Shown: positions 45,032 to 54,044, numbered from the stretch's first letter. The stretch: DNA of 64,000 bases from an uncultured Cryomorphaceae bacterium (GCA_937120475.1 CAKZJV010000007.1:2558068-2622067), one strand, 5' to 3'. Notes: generated by a model from the sequence alone, not told the origin. Made by a program: numbers and translations.

Positions 45032-46049
45032 TGATGTTTAGCTCCGTAAGGTTCTGCGCTTTGCGCCTTCTCCGGATACGATACATAACACCCATGGCCA
45101 CAAAACCAGCGATCAGCGTCATTACCGTTTGCCCGGTATGCACTAAAGTAGCAAAACTGAGCGCATCGGCTTTGGCGATACCGATAATTCCCATGCCCAC
45201 CATCGCGAAATAATGAAAAGTACCAATGCCACCGGGTGATGGAGCCAATATCCCCAAGGCTCCTACAATTACTACGAAAAGACCACTCGAGGGGTCAATA
45301 CCACTGGTGCTGGGAAGTGCAAATACCACGATGTAACTCATCCAGAAATACATGTTCCAGATGAATAAGGTGTGCAGTATAAACGGCACTTTATGTTCGA
45401 TACGTTTAAAGGATTTTAAGCCGTCTTTTATACCCAGCCAAAAATCCTTCACCTTGCCATATACCGGGTGTTCCCTGAATCTTCCCCTGAAAAAATAAAA
45501 AACTAATAAGCCTCCGAAAACAACTATGGCCAGGGTTAATTTCCACCATAGGCCGGAATCTTGATCCTGCCCCACGTCAGCGTTCATGGTGGTTTTAAAA
45601 AACGCCATAATGTTATCGTATTCGAGAACCAGGGTGAGCATAGCCAGGGAGGCCATCATAATAAGGTCGATGATGCGTTCCACGATAACCGTCCCGAAAA
45701 GGCGGTTTACCGGAATTTTGTCCATTTGGTTGAGGGAGGTGCATCTTGCCAACTCTCCGGCTCGCGGTATCAGTGCATTGGTAAAGTAACCCAGTGATAT
45801 GGCGTGTATGGAGTGCCAGGTGTTGACTTTAAAGCCCATAGGCTCAATCAGGTACCGCCAGCGCATACCCCGGCTTACGAAGGCCAGGTAACCCATAACC
45901 ATGCCTGCAATTACGTATTCATACCGGGCACGTTGTAAATCACCCATCAGCTTTTCAAACTCGGTATTGCGAAAAGCCATGTAGAATAAAGTGCCACCTA
46001 CGCCTAAAAAAACGAGGTACTTCAATATACTTTTAACCCTGCTGCTCAA
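45024..46049 (-). CDS. Flippase-like integral membrane protein (UPF0104)
   Basis: 341 residues with about seven or eight hydrophobic segments. Segments such as ARYEYVIAGMVMGYLAFVSRGMRWRYLIEP and FTNALIPRAGELARC match the UPF0104 family, related to the lysyl-phosphatidylglycerol synthase transmembrane domain. The substrate is probably a lipid or lipid-linked molecule. It follows panD by 2 bp, part of a panC-panD-UPF0104-radA run. Confidence 0.88.
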   Translation of the reverse strand: MSSRVKSILKYLVFLGVGGTLFYMAFRNTEFEKLMGDLQRARYEYVIAGMVMGYLAFVSRGMRWRYLIEPMGFKVNTWHSIHAISLGYFTNALIPRAGELARCTSLNQMDKIPVNRLFGTVIVERIIDLIMMASLAMLTLVLEYDNIMAFFKTTMNADVGQDQDSGLWWKLTLAIVVFGGLLVFYFFRGRFREHPVYGKVKDFWLGIKDGLKSFKRIEHKVPFILHTLFIWNMYFWMSYIVVFALPSTSGIDPSSGLFVVIVGALGILAPSPGGIGTFHYFAMVGMGIIGIAKADALSFATLVHTGQTVMTLIAGFVAMGVMYRIRRRRKAQNLTELNING

Positions 46050-46051
46050 GA

Positions 46052-46402
46052 TTAATTCAGGCTATTGGAAGTTTCTTCGGGAAAAATAATGGTAGGCTTA
46101 AAGGTTTTTGCCTCCTTAAAATCCATGGTAGCGTAAGAGATAACAATAACAATATCGCCTGGCTGTACCTTGCGGGCAGCCGGTCCGTTCATCGTAATTT
46201 CACCACTTCCACGGGGGCCGGTAATCACATAAGTGTCCAACCGCTCGCCATTGTTCACGTTTACAATGGAAACCTTTTCTCCCTCGATGATTTGCGCTGC
46301 ATCCATCAGGTCTTCATCAATGGTAATACTACCGATGTAATTCAGGTCTGCACCTGTAATTTTTACGCGGTGTATCTTGGACTTCAGTACCTCAATTTGC
46401 AT
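46052..46402 (-). CDS. panD: Aspartate 1-decarboxylase proenzyme
   Basis: 116 residues. Self-cleaves at G24-S25 in NYIGSITID to make the pyruvoyl cofactor. Forms beta-alanine for pantothenate synthesis with PanC, whose gene lies 14 bp upstream. The acidic or polar C-terminal tail is not part of the core. A -7 box sits 4 nt before the ATG. Confidence 0.96.
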   Translation of the reverse strand: MQIEVLKSKIHRVKITGADLNYIGSITIDEDLMDAAQIIEGEKVSIVNVNNGERLDTYVITGPRGSGEITMNGPAARKVQPGDIVIVISYATMDFKEAKTFKPTIIFPEETSNSLN

Positions 46403-46406
46403 GCGG

Positions 46407-46414
46407 CAAAAGTA
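46407..46414 (-). promoter_or_regulatory. -7 box TACTTTTG 4 nt before panD
   Basis: Perfect TAnnTTTG followed by CCGC and the panD ATG, in the 14-bp gap after panC. It could give a leaderless panD message in addition to read-through from panC. Confidence 0.35.
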
Positions 46415-46416
46415 CT

Positions 46417-47259
46417 TTAAAATAATGGAACATTATCGATCAAACGAACCTCACCCATGTAGGCTGCAATGAAGAGGCGGGCACCCTTTTTCTGGCTCCA
46501 CTCTTCAAGGGGTTCAAGGCTTTCCGGGTCAGACACCAGTGCGTATTCCAGCTTTAAATTGCTTTTTTCAAAGCGGGCTTTCAGAGCCTCTTGTAGCTGC
46601 CGGGGGTTAAAGTCACGATAATTTTTTTGAGCCCATTGCAGGGCTTTGTGAATAAAACCGGCCTCCTCTTTTTGCTGTAAAGACATCAATTCATTGCGGC
46701 TGCTTAAAGCCAGGCCTCCCGGGCCTCTTTCTACCGGGTGGCTCACTATTTCCACGTTCAGTTTATGGAGTTGAGTCATGTGCCGGATGATCTGTAACTG
46801 CTGATAATCCTTTTCGCCAAAGTAAGCCCGGGTAGGTTTAACAATGTTAAAAAAGCGTTTTACCACGGTAACTACGCCCTGAAAATGACCCGGCCTGAAC
46901 TGACCTTCCATGTGTCGGTCCAAGCCGTTAAGATCGATTTCTTCGCTTTGAGTACCATTGGGGTAAATTTCTTTTACCGGGGGTAAAAACACCACATCGG
47001 TTTGCGCCTCCCGCAAGAGCTTTAGGTCAACCTCCGGAACCCTTGGATACTTTTGAAGATCCGCGGCATTATTGAACTGTGTAGGATTTACAAAAATGCT
47101 GACTACTACCAGGTCATTTTCCCTCAAGGCGTGTTTAACCAATGACAGATGACCCCTGTGAAGGGCTCCCATGGTGGGTACAAAACCGACCGAATGATTT
47201 TGTTTTTTTTGGTTTTCTATAAAGGAAGTAAGTAATCCTGCCCTTTCAAATACTTGCAT
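46417..47259 (-). CDS. panC: Pantothenate synthetase
   Basis: 280 residues. ATP-dependent condensation of pantoate and beta-alanine. Motifs: [16 protein letters not shown] (HIGH-like), [46 protein letters not shown] and LALSSRN. Located with panD, giving both late genes of the pathway. Divergent from the GT5 gene. Confidence 0.96.
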   Translation of the reverse strand: MQVFERAGLLTSFIENQKKQNHSVGFVPTMGALHRGHLSLVKHALRENDLVVVSIFVNPTQFNNAADLQKYPRVPEVDLKLLREAQTDVVFLPPVKEIYPNGTQSEEIDLNGLDRHMEGQFRPGHFQGVVTVVKRFFNIVKPTRAYFGEKDYQQLQIIRHMTQLHKLNVEIVSHPVERGPGGLALSSRNELMSLQQKEEAGFIHKALQWAQKNYRDFNPRQLQEALKARFEKSNLKLEYALVSDPESLEPLEEWSQKKGARLFIAAYMGEVRLIDNVPLF

Positions 47260-47297
47260 CAGAAGGCCTTTATGCGGTCCAAAGCTAGGACTATATG

Positions 47298-47328
47298 TTG
47301 AATCTTTGTTAAAAAATGAGTATTTTTG
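47298..47328 (+). promoter_or_regulatory. Bacteroidota-type promoter upstream of the GT5 gene
   Basis: TTG (47298-47300), 20 nt, TATTTTTG (47321-47328). The start of transcription would be near 47333, which rules out the earlier in-frame start at 47306 and supports the ATG at 47360. Confidence 0.7.
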
Positions 47329-47359
47329 CTGCTCTTTTGTAGAAAGTAAAAATGTTCTG

Positions 47360-48178
47360 ATGGATTCAAAAAGGATACTCTACGTGAGTCAAGAGATTCA
47401 CCCTTATTTACCCGAAAACGAAATTTCAAAAGCCTCTCTGGACCTCCCCAAAAAGATGAATGATATGGGGCATGAGGTGCGCGTGTTCATGCCGCGTTAT
47501 GGTCTTATAAATGAAAGAAGGCACCAGTTGCACGAGGTGATCCGCCTGAGTGGAATCAATATCATCGTGAATGATATGGACCAACCCCTCATTATTAAAG
47601 TGGCTTCAGTTCCTTCCGCTCGTATGCAGGTATATTTTATCGATAACGAGGAGTTCTTTAAGCGTAAGGCTACCTTCTATAATGAGAGCGGGCAGTTTTT
47701 TAATGACAATGACCAGCGCGCCATCTTCTTTTGCCGCGGGGTAATTGAAACGGTTAAAAAACTGGGATGGGCACCTGATATTATTCACTGCCACGGTTGG
47801 TTGGCCAGTTTTATGCCCCTTTATTTGCGTAAGTTCCACTATGATGATCCGATGTTTGCAGAAAGCAAACTGGTATTTTCCGTATATACTGGTAAAGAGC
47901 AGGAAGTGCCGGCTACGCTTACTGAAAACCTGAGTTTTGACGGTATTAACGGTGAGGACTTGAGCCGCTATGAAAATCCTACCATCGAGAGCCTGAACCG
48001 TGCTGCACTGGCTTACAGCGATGCTGCGGTTATTGCCAGCTCCGATGCTGACCGTGAAACAAAAGATTTTGCGGTGGCCAACGTTAGTAATACCGTTGAC
48101 ATTACCGGTGATGAAAACCCGGCTACCAAAGTGGCGGAGCTCTATGAGCAAATTGCCATGGAGGAATCAGTAGCGTAA
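47360..48178 (+). CDS. Half-length glycogen/starch synthase-like protein (GT5 N-terminal domain)
   Basis: 272 residues, about half a glycogen synthase. The N-terminal Rossmann domain matches (ILYVSQEIHPYLP, HEVRVFMPRYG, PDIIHCHGWLASFMPLY), but the C-terminal GT-B domain that binds the nucleotide sugar is missing, and the stop is not due to a visible frameshift. The donor-binding KxGGL motif, normally KTGGLADV, reads ENEISKAS here. So glycogen synthesis is unlikely; a regulatory or sugar-binding role is possible. Bacteroidota usually carry this short form next to panC, as here, so it is an old family. Start chosen by the promoter at 47298-47328. Confidence 0.85.
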   Translation: MDSKRILYVSQEIHPYLPENEISKASLDLPKKMNDMGHEVRVFMPRYGLINERRHQLHEVIRLSGINIIVNDMDQPLIIKVASVPSARMQVYFIDNEEFFKRKATFYNESGQFFNDNDQRAIFFCRGVIETVKKLGWAPDIIHCHGWLASFMPLYLRKFHYDDPMFAESKLVFSVYTGKEQEVPATLTENLSFDGINGEDLSRYENPTIESLNRAALAYSDAAVIASSDADRETKDFAVANVSNTVDITGDENPATKVAELYEQIAMEESVA

Positions 48179-48191
48179 GCTTAACCTTTTT

Positions 48192-49538
48192 ATGAAGATA
48201 TTGAAGACGAAATTTTTGATGAAGAGAGCCATTATTTTAATGGCTCCTTTTCTTTTTATAGCCTGTGAAAAAGACAACGGGGAAATAGGTCTGCAGCAGG
48301 TTATCGATGGTTTGGCCGGTCTTAACGATACCAGTCTGGAGGTGGTTTCCTATACCCAAAGGGTGGATAGTGTTCTGGTGGCCGTAGATTACCTGAACCA
48401 GATACGCCTGGGTGGCTATTTAGGTGCGCGATTGGCGGGTGCCAGGGTTGATCCTGATTTCGGGCGCGCTGAGGCGGGCATTGTTAGCCAGATGATATTT
48501 AACCAGGTGAACCCGGACTTTGGAGCTAACCCGGTGATGGATTCAGTAAAATTATTCCTGAATTACGCCAACTATTACGGTGATACTACCAAAAGCATGA
48601 GCCTGGAAGTATATGAGCTTACTGAGGGTATTAACCGTGATTCCTCCTATTACTCCAGCTATCAGCCGGTAACCGGACTTAAAATAGGAGAGAAACTGAA
48701 TTTTATGCCGCGTCCTGAAACCCCTATAACCATCGAAGATTCCATCGAAATAACTCCTACTTTGATTATAGATATGGATGCTTCGTACTTCCAGTCGCGT
48801 TTTGCGGATGTAGGCAACGGTGCTTTTGCCAGTTTTGCCAGCAATGAAGATCTGGTGGATTACTTTAAGGGAATTCATGTAAAAGCCGCCTCCGAAGATG
48901 GGTCTATTCTTTACTTCAGCCTGATCAATCCCAACTCCAGGTTGGTGATGTATTACCACAATGATACCGATACGGCCCAGGTGCTGTTAACCTTTGCACA
49001 AGACCGTTCAACCGTACCGATCAGTTTTAGCATTTATTCGCAGGATTACACGACCTACCCCACGGTATTCAATCTCTCAGCCCAGGATACGGTAAACGGT
49101 GAAATGACTACCTATGTGCAAAGTATGGGAGGTGTGGCCACTGTTTTAAAATTTCCTGATTTTGAAAGCCTTCGTACCCAGGAGGGGCTGATAATTAACC
49201 GGGCTTTTATTGAAATTCCTACCGGTGCTTCAGACCCTTCGCCCTCCGCAAATCTTGAAATTCGTGAAATGACTTCCAGTGGCCCCGGGCTATTGATAGA
49301 CGACTTTGCTTTTGGCCAGGGTTTGGCGGATGGTAAGTTAAGAGAAGGTGAACAGGGTGCAAACAAATATGTGTTTGAGATTACCCAACACTTGTTTGGA
49401 GCTATAAACCAAGGCAAAAGCCCTAATTTAGCCGTGGTTCCCGTTAATAAGGGTACCACTGCGAATCAAACCACGCTCAAAGGAGGTAGTGACCCTTCAG
49501 AGCCGGTAAAACTGGTTATTTATTATACAAAATTGTAA
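48192..49538 (+). CDS. DUF4270 lipoprotein
   Basis: 448 residues. Two candidate starts: the ATG at 48192, or the ATG at 48219, which gives a neater signal (MKRAIILMAPFLFIACEKD). The lipid-modified Cys is in FIACEK. Matches the DUF4270 pattern: GLQQVIDGLAGLNDTSLEVVSYTQRVDSV then LGARLAGARVDPDFGRAEAGIVSQ. The family is widespread in Bacteroidota with unknown function, and is often next to the short GT5 gene and glmS, as here. Confidence 0.88.
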   Translation: MKILKTKFLMKRAIILMAPFLFIACEKDNGEIGLQQVIDGLAGLNDTSLEVVSYTQRVDSVLVAVDYLNQIRLGGYLGARLAGARVDPDFGRAEAGIVSQMIFNQVNPDFGANPVMDSVKLFLNYANYYGDTTKSMSLEVYELTEGINRDSSYYSSYQPVTGLKIGEKLNFMPRPETPITIEDSIEITPTLIIDMDASYFQSRFADVGNGAFASFASNEDLVDYFKGIHVKAASEDGSILYFSLINPNSRLVMYYHNDTDTAQVLLTFAQDRSTVPISFSIYSQDYTTYPTVFNLSAQDTVNGEMTTYVQSMGGVATVLKFPDFESLRTQEGLIINRAFIEIPTGASDPSPSANLEIREMTSSGPGLLIDDFAFGQGLADGKLREGEQGANKYVFEITQHLFGAINQGKSPNLAVVPVNKGTTANQTTLKGGSDPSEPVKLVIYYTKL

Positions 49539-49544
49539 TCCTTT

Positions 49545-51389
49545 ATGTGCGGAATAGTTGGTTACCTGGGTGAGCGTAATGCTGTTCCCGTTATTATTAA
49601 CGGTTTAAAAAGATTGGAATACCGTGGCTACGACAGTGCCGGGATATCCATCATCAACGATAAGGGCCTGCAAATGGCCAAGTGCAAGGGAAAAGTAACA
49701 GACCTTGAAAATAAGATCAACGGAAGTTTTAGCGAAGGTAAAATGGGTATTGGCCATACCCGCTGGGCTACCCACGGGGTGCCCAATGATGTGAATGCCC
49801 ACCCTCATACTTCCAACTCAGGTGAGTTGATATTGATCCATAACGGGATTATTGAAAACTATTCATCCGTTAAAGAAGCCCTTCTTTCACGTGGATTTTC
49901 CTTTGAGAGTGAAACCGATACCGAGGTACTGGTTAACCTTATTGAAGACATTAAAAGGAAAGAAGATTTAACCCTCGAAAAAGCCGTCCGTTCCGCTCTT
50001 AACCAGGTAATCGGGGCTTATGCCATAGCCGTTTTCAGCGTAAATAATCCTGATCAGATTGTAGTGGCGAAAAAAGGAAGCCCGCTGGTGGTAGGTATCG
50101 GTGACAACGAATTCTTTATTGCCAGTGATGCCACTCCTTTTCTGGAATACACTAAAAGGGCGGTGTACCTGGAGGATGATGAAATGGCGGTGATCAATAA
50201 AGGGGGTGAACTAAAAGTTCGTTCTATAAAAAGTAATAAGGCCGTTGCCCCTTACGTGCATCAGCTTAAAATGGACCTGGAATCCATTGAAAAAGGTGGA
50301 TATCCGCACTTTATGCTCAAGGAAATTTATGAGCAATCCAAGTCTATTCAAGATACCCTAAGAGGCCGACTGTTGGCTGAGAAGGGGATGATTAAAATGA
50401 GCGGTGTTTTTGATTATCACGATAAATTGTTGAATGCCGATCGGTTTATTATTGTAGGCTGCGGAACCTCATGGCATGCCGGTTTGGTGGCGGAATATAT
50501 ATTTGAAGACCTGGCGCGGGTACCGGTGGAAGTAGAGTACGCTTCCGAATTCCGTTACCGCAATCCTATTATTACAGAAAAAGACGTGGTAATTGCCATC
50601 AGCCAGTCGGGTGAAACGGCTGATACACTGGCGGCTGTAAAGCTGGCTAAGGAGAAGGGAGCTACCATCTTCGGAATTTGCAATGTAGTGGGTTCTTCCA
50701 TAGCGCGTGAAACCCATGCCGGGGCTTACACTCATGCCGGTCCTGAAATAGGGGTGGCTTCTACTAAAGCCTTTACGGCACAGGTAGCTGTACTTTCTTT
50801 AATGGCCCTGGATATCGCCAATAATAAAGGGCTGCTGAGCAAAACACAGTTCAGGCAATACCTCAGTGAGCTGGATGCTGTTCCGGCCAAAATTGAAAAA
50901 ATGCTGGAGAGTGATGCTCAAACCCGCCATATTTCTGAATTGTATAAGGATGCCCGTAACTTCCTTTACCTGGGCAGGGGGTATAATTTCCCGGTGGCCC
51001 TTGAAGGAGCACTAAAGCTTAAGGAGATCAGTTACATCCATGCCGAGGGTTATCCCGCGGCTGAAATGAAGCATGGCCCCATCGCTCTCATAGATGAAAA
51101 TATGCCGGTAGTGGTAATTGCCCCGAAAAGCGGTCAATACGAAAAGATTGTTAGCAATATACAAGAGGTAAAAGCCCGTAATGGTAAGGTAATAGCCATT
51201 GTGAATAACGGTGACTCGGAAATTGCAAAAATGGCCGATCACGTTATAGAGGTGGAAGATACTATGGAGGTGTTTTCACCGCTGATGACCACCATACCTT
51301 TACAATTATTATCGTACCACATTGCCGTAATGCGCGGGTGTAATGTGGATCAGCCGCGTAACCTGGCCAAATCCGTAACGGTGGAATAA
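49545..51389 (+). CDS. glmS: Glucosamine-fructose-6-phosphate aminotransferase
   Basis: 614 residues. N-terminal glutaminase with Cys2 (MCGIVGYLGERN), then two SIS sugar-binding domains (CGTSWHAGLVAEY, SQSGETADTLAAV, ending AKSVTVE). Makes glucosamine-6-phosphate for peptidoglycan and LPS. It begins 6 bp after the DUF4270 gene. No glmS ribozyme or riboswitch was found upstream. Confidence 0.96.
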   Translation: MCGIVGYLGERNAVPVIINGLKRLEYRGYDSAGISIINDKGLQMAKCKGKVTDLENKINGSFSEGKMGIGHTRWATHGVPNDVNAHPHTSNSGELILIHNGIIENYSSVKEALLSRGFSFESETDTEVLVNLIEDIKRKEDLTLEKAVRSALNQVIGAYAIAVFSVNNPDQIVVAKKGSPLVVGIGDNEFFIASDATPFLEYTKRAVYLEDDEMAVINKGGELKVRSIKSNKAVAPYVHQLKMDLESIEKGGYPHFMLKEIYEQSKSIQDTLRGRLLAEKGMIKMSGVFDYHDKLLNADRFIIVGCGTSWHAGLVAEYIFEDLARVPVEVEYASEFRYRNPIITEKDVVIAISQSGETADTLAAVKLAKEKGATIFGICNVVGSSIARETHAGAYTHAGPEIGVASTKAFTAQVAVLSLMALDIANNKGLLSKTQFRQYLSELDAVPAKIEKMLESDAQTRHISELYKDARNFLYLGRGYNFPVALEGALKLKEISYIHAEGYPAAEMKHGPIALIDENMPVVVIAPKSGQYEKIVSNIQEVKARNGKVIAIVNNGDSEIAKMADHVIEVEDTMEVFSPLMTTIPLQLLSYHIAVMRGCNVDQPRNLAKSVTVE

Positions 51390-51414
51390 AACCAAAAGAG
51401 AAGATAAAATCACG

Positions 51415-51446
51415 AAGCCTTCGTAGCAATATGAAGGCTTTTTTAT
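51415..51446 (+). terminator. Terminator between glmS and pth
   Basis: AAGCCTTC/GAAGGCTT (8 bp, 10-nt loop) followed by TTTTT. It lies between the two convergent genes and its T-run overlaps the pth stop. Confidence 0.85.
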
Positions 51447-52009
51447 TGACCGTTGAATTGGGTCATGGTCAACTGAGGCCCGGCTAATACAAAACTTTCT
51501 ATAGCTTCAGTAGCCAGTTGAATACGGGGGCTGAGGGCTTCCTTTTGTTCAGGTGACCATTCCCCCAAAACATAATCCACTTGCATACCCTTGGGGTAAT
51601 CATTTCCAATACCGAAACGAAGCCGTGCATAATCCTGCCGCCCCAATACCTGATTAATGCTTTTCAGTCCATTGTGTCCACCATCGCTTCCCTTGGTTTT
51701 CAGGCGTAAAGCTCCGAAAGGCAAGGCAATTTCATCAACAATAACAAGGGTATGGTGCAAGGGTATTTTTTCTTCCTGTAGCCAGTAATTAACGGCCTTG
51801 CCGCTAAGGTTCATATAGGTGGTGGGTTTGATCAGGTGTATCTGTCTCCCCTTCAGGCTGTAGGAAGTATGGTCGGCATAACGGCCGGGCGCAAAGGAAA
51901 TATTGGATGCCCTGGCCAGGGCATCCAATATCTTGAATCCTATATTATGACGCGTTTCTGAATACTCTGCCCCGATATTGCCTAGTCCGACTATCAGGTA
52001 TTTCTTCAA
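51443..52009 (-). CDS. pth: Peptidyl-tRNA hydrolase
   Basis: 188 residues. Key residues: the catalytic His in TRHNIGFK (about 21), Asn in [10 protein letters not shown] and Asp in VDEIALPFG, plus GGHNGLKSI. It recycles peptidyl-tRNA that dissociates from the ribosome. Lies 11 bp after the L25 gene. Confidence 0.96.
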   Translation of the reverse strand: MKKYLIVGLGNIGAEYSETRHNIGFKILDALARASNISFAPGRYADHTSYSLKGRQIHLIKPTTYMNLSGKAVNYWLQEEKIPLHHTLVIVDEIALPFGALRLKTKGSDGGHNGLKSINQVLGRQDYARLRFGIGNDYPKGMQVDYVLGEWSPEQKEALSPRIQLATEAIESFVLAGPQLTMTQFNGQ

Positions 52010-52020
52010 AACCGGAATTA

Positions 52021-52668
52021 TTAAGCTTCAGCAGTAGTTTCTTCACCACCTTCGGCAGCGGCACCTTCAGTAGTGCCTTCTTCACCACCTTCTTCCTCTT
52101 CGTCTTCTTCCAGATCTTCAACCGCGTTACGGGCGTTCTGGATGGTCAAAATTACACGTTGAGGTTCATGGTCAATCTCAAAGCCATCGGTATTTACCTC
52201 GTTTACACGAACAGCCTGACCGATACGTAGTTTTTCAATGTTGATGTCCAGCTTTCCGGGAAGGTTTTCCTCGGTAGCCTTTACGCGTAATTTGCGCAGG
52301 TTTACCTTCAAACGGCCACCGTTACGAACACCACGGGCATTACCGATAAGGTTAATAGGTACCTCAATGGTTACCGGTACACCAGGCTGAAACTGGTAAA
52401 AATCTACGTGCTCCACCTCATCCGTTACGGGGTGGTACTGTACGTCACGAATAACGGCTTTAGTGCTGCCATCCGCAAGCTTGATCTCTACCGTATGTGC
52501 CTCCGCTGTAAAAAGCAAGTCTTTAAAGCTGGTTTCAGGTGTGTAGAAGTGTACGTTTTCATCACCACCGTATATCACACAGGGTACATTACCTTCCCTG
52601 CGAAGCTGTTTCGCAGATTTGGAACCCAGTTCCTCGCGCTTAGTCCCTTCTATGGTTACGACTTTCAT
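52021..52668 (-). CDS. rplY: 50S ribosomal protein L25 / general stress protein Ctc
   Basis: 215 residues, the two-domain Ctc form: L25 domain (about 1-95, [34 protein letters not shown]) plus the beta domain (about 96-185). The C-terminal tail is Glu/Ala/Thr-rich. Binds 5S rRNA. Second gene of the prs-rplY-pth run. Confidence 0.94.
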   Translation of the reverse strand: MKVVTIEGTKREELGSKSAKQLRREGNVPCVIYGGDENVHFYTPETSFKDLLFTAEAHTVEIKLADGSTKAVIRDVQYHPVTDEVEHVDFYQFQPGVPVTIEVPINLIGNARGVRNGGRLKVNLRKLRVKATEENLPGKLDINIEKLRIGQAVRVNEVNTDGFEIDHEPQRVILTIQNARNAVEDLEEDEEEEGGEEGTTEGAAAEGGEETTAEA

Positions 52669-52686
52669 TGTAAATTCGGGTTTATA

Positions 52687-53619
52687 TTACTCTAAAAAAT
52701 GGGAACTGATCGACTCATGATGATGAACCTTTTTCATCACATCGGCAAACAGTTCTGCAATGGATATTACATTTATTTTATCGGGTAAACTGGTGTGCGG
52801 GATGGTATCCGTAATAACCAGTTCATCTAATTTTGATTTTTCAATTCTTTCCAGGGCTTTGCCGGATAAAACTCCGTGGGTGCAATAAGCCCGTACACTT
52901 TTTGCCCCTTTTTGAATCAACATATCGGCCGCCTTGGTGAGGGTTCCGGCCGTGTCGATCATGTCATCGATAAGGATTACATTACGGTTGTTAACGTTAC
53001 CGATAACGGTCATTTTATCGATTATATTAGCCTTTTTGCGCTGTTTGTAGCAAATAACTACCTCGCTTTCCAGCCACTTGGCGTAGTTGTTGGCCCTTTT
53101 AGAACCACCCATGTCGGGTGAAGCTATGGTGAGGTCGGGCATTTGCAACTTTTTAATGTGGGGCACAAACATGGCCGAAGCAAAAACGTGATCTACCGGA
53201 ACCTCAAAGAAACCTTGAATTTGATCTGCGTGAAGGTCCATAGTCATAATACGAGTAGCACCGGCAGCGGTAAGCAGATTGGCCACCATTTTGGCACCTA
53301 TGGGTACTCTTGGCTTATCCTTTCTATCCTGGCGGGCCCATCCGAAATAAGGCATAACGGCAGTAATGTGTTTGGCCGAAGCACGCTTGGCGGCATCGCA
53401 CATCATCAGCATTTCCATAAGGTTTTCGGTGGGGGGCATGGTAGAACCAATCAGGAACACACGACCACCACGAACCGTCTCCTCAAAAGAGGGTTGAAAT
53501 TCGCCATCGCTAAACTCGGTGATTTCCACTTTTCCTACCGGCTGGCCGTAGGCTTGCGCTATTTTAGCTGCCAGGTGGGCCGAGGTTCGGCAAGCAAATA
53601 TTTTGGCTGTTGGTACCAA
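52687..53619 (-). CDS. prs: Ribose-phosphate pyrophosphokinase
   Basis: 310 residues. PRPP synthase: GKVEITEFSDGEFQPSFEE, catalytic His in MDLHADQIQGFF, PRPP loop NVILIDDMIDTAGTL. Makes PRPP for purine, pyrimidine and cofactor synthesis. The start codon at 53619 is TTG; no ATG is available in frame upstream, so this non-standard start is likely real. Confidence 0.95.
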   Translation of the reverse strand: MVPTAKIFACRTSAHLAAKIAQAYGQPVGKVEITEFSDGEFQPSFEETVRGGRVFLIGSTMPPTENLMEMLMMCDAAKRASAKHITAVMPYFGWARQDRKDKPRVPIGAKMVANLLTAAGATRIMTMDLHADQIQGFFEVPVDHVFASAMFVPHIKKLQMPDLTIASPDMGGSKRANNYAKWLESEVVICYKQRKKANIIDKMTVIGNVNNRNVILIDDMIDTAGTLTKAADMLIQKGAKSVRAYCTHGVLSGKALERIEKSKLDELVITDTIPHTSLPDKINVISIAELFADVMKKVHHHESISSHFLE

Positions 53620-53850
53620 GTGCTTAATCCTTTGGAATTGATTGTTTTAAATGCCCTCAAAAAAGGGCTGCAAATGTAAATAATTATTCGTGAAAGAAAG
53701 AAAAATTCCCCTTTCAATGTTAAAAATAGCCGGCCCTGTTTTGGAATTATTGTTTCAGATTGTCTAATTTTGCCGACTGTTTTGAAAGTTGGACTATAGA
53801 GGCATCTTACTTAAGTGCTTCAAACCTCCGACCTTAAGACAATAAATGAA
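53620..53850. other. Spacer holding the prs leader
   Basis: About 230 bp with a minus-strand -7 box TACATTTG (53678-53671), about 50 nt before the prs TTG start, and GCCCT/AGGGC (53653-53668), a 5-bp hairpin at the transcription start. Nothing else is clear. Confidence 0.5.
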
Positions 53851-53865
53851 GCCCAGGTGGCGGAA

Positions 53866-53885
53866 CCTGCCTGTCGGCAGACAAG
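53866..53885. repeat. 20-bp palindromic insert 1
   Basis: CCTGCCTGTCGGCAGACAAG, exactly between bases 15 and 16 of the tRNA-Leu copy. I recall CCTGCCTGCCGGCAGGCAGG-like repeats in Bacteroidota intergenic DNA, so it is probably a mobile palindromic repeat unit. Confidence 0.7.
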
Positions 53886-53893
53886 TTGGTAGA

Positions 53894-53913
53894 CCTGCCT
53901 ACCGTCAGGCAGG
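53894..53913. repeat. 20-bp palindromic insert 2
   Basis: CCTGCCTACCGTCAGGCAGG, after TTGGTAGA of the tRNA-Leu copy. Same length and family as insert 1, 8 nt away. Confidence 0.7.
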
Positions 53914-53956
53914 CGCGTTGGTCTCGGTGACGGTTGTTAAAAAATATTGAAGTTAT

Positions 53957-54038
53957 GCCCAGGTGGCGGAATTGGTAGACGCGTTGGTCTCAAACACCAA
54001 TATCTTCGGATGTGCCGGTTCGAGCCCGGCCCTGGGTA
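53957..54038 (+). tRNA. tRNA-Leu (anticodon CAA)
   Basis: 82 nt. Acceptor GCCCAGG pairs with CCTGGGT; anticodon stem TTGGT/ACCAA with loop CTCAAAC, anticodon CAA for codon UUG. A long variable arm (TATCTTCGGATGT) and T-arm CCGGTTCGAGCCCGG are present, as expected for a class II leucine tRNA. Discriminator A at 54038; CCA is not encoded. A terminator follows at 54045-54079. Confidence 0.95.
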
Positions 54039-54044
54039 CAACAG

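Larger units (their letters stand above)
53851..53925 (+). pseudogene. tRNA-Leu fragment with two 20-bp inserts
   Basis: The 5' part of tRNA-Leu is repeated here (GCCCAGGTGGCGGAA at 53851-53865, then TTGGTAGA, then CGCGTTGGTCTC to 53925), but it is broken by two insertions. Insert 1, CCTGCCTGTCGGCAGACAAG (53866-53885), sits between the D-stem side and TTGG; insert 2, CCTGCCTACCGTCAGGCAGG (53894-53913), lies after TTGGTAGA. Both are 20 bp and imperfect palindromes of the same CCTGCC type. The copy stops after the anticodon stem, so it is not functional. Confidence 0.85.

Noticed and set aside
47306-47359. Earlier in-frame start of the GT5 gene
   Set aside because: It lies inside the promoter (between the TTG and TATTTTTG boxes), so it cannot be translated from that promoter.
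49530-49545. glmS ribozyme upstream of glmS
   Set aside because: Only 6 bp separate glmS from the preceding gene and no ribozyme core is present.
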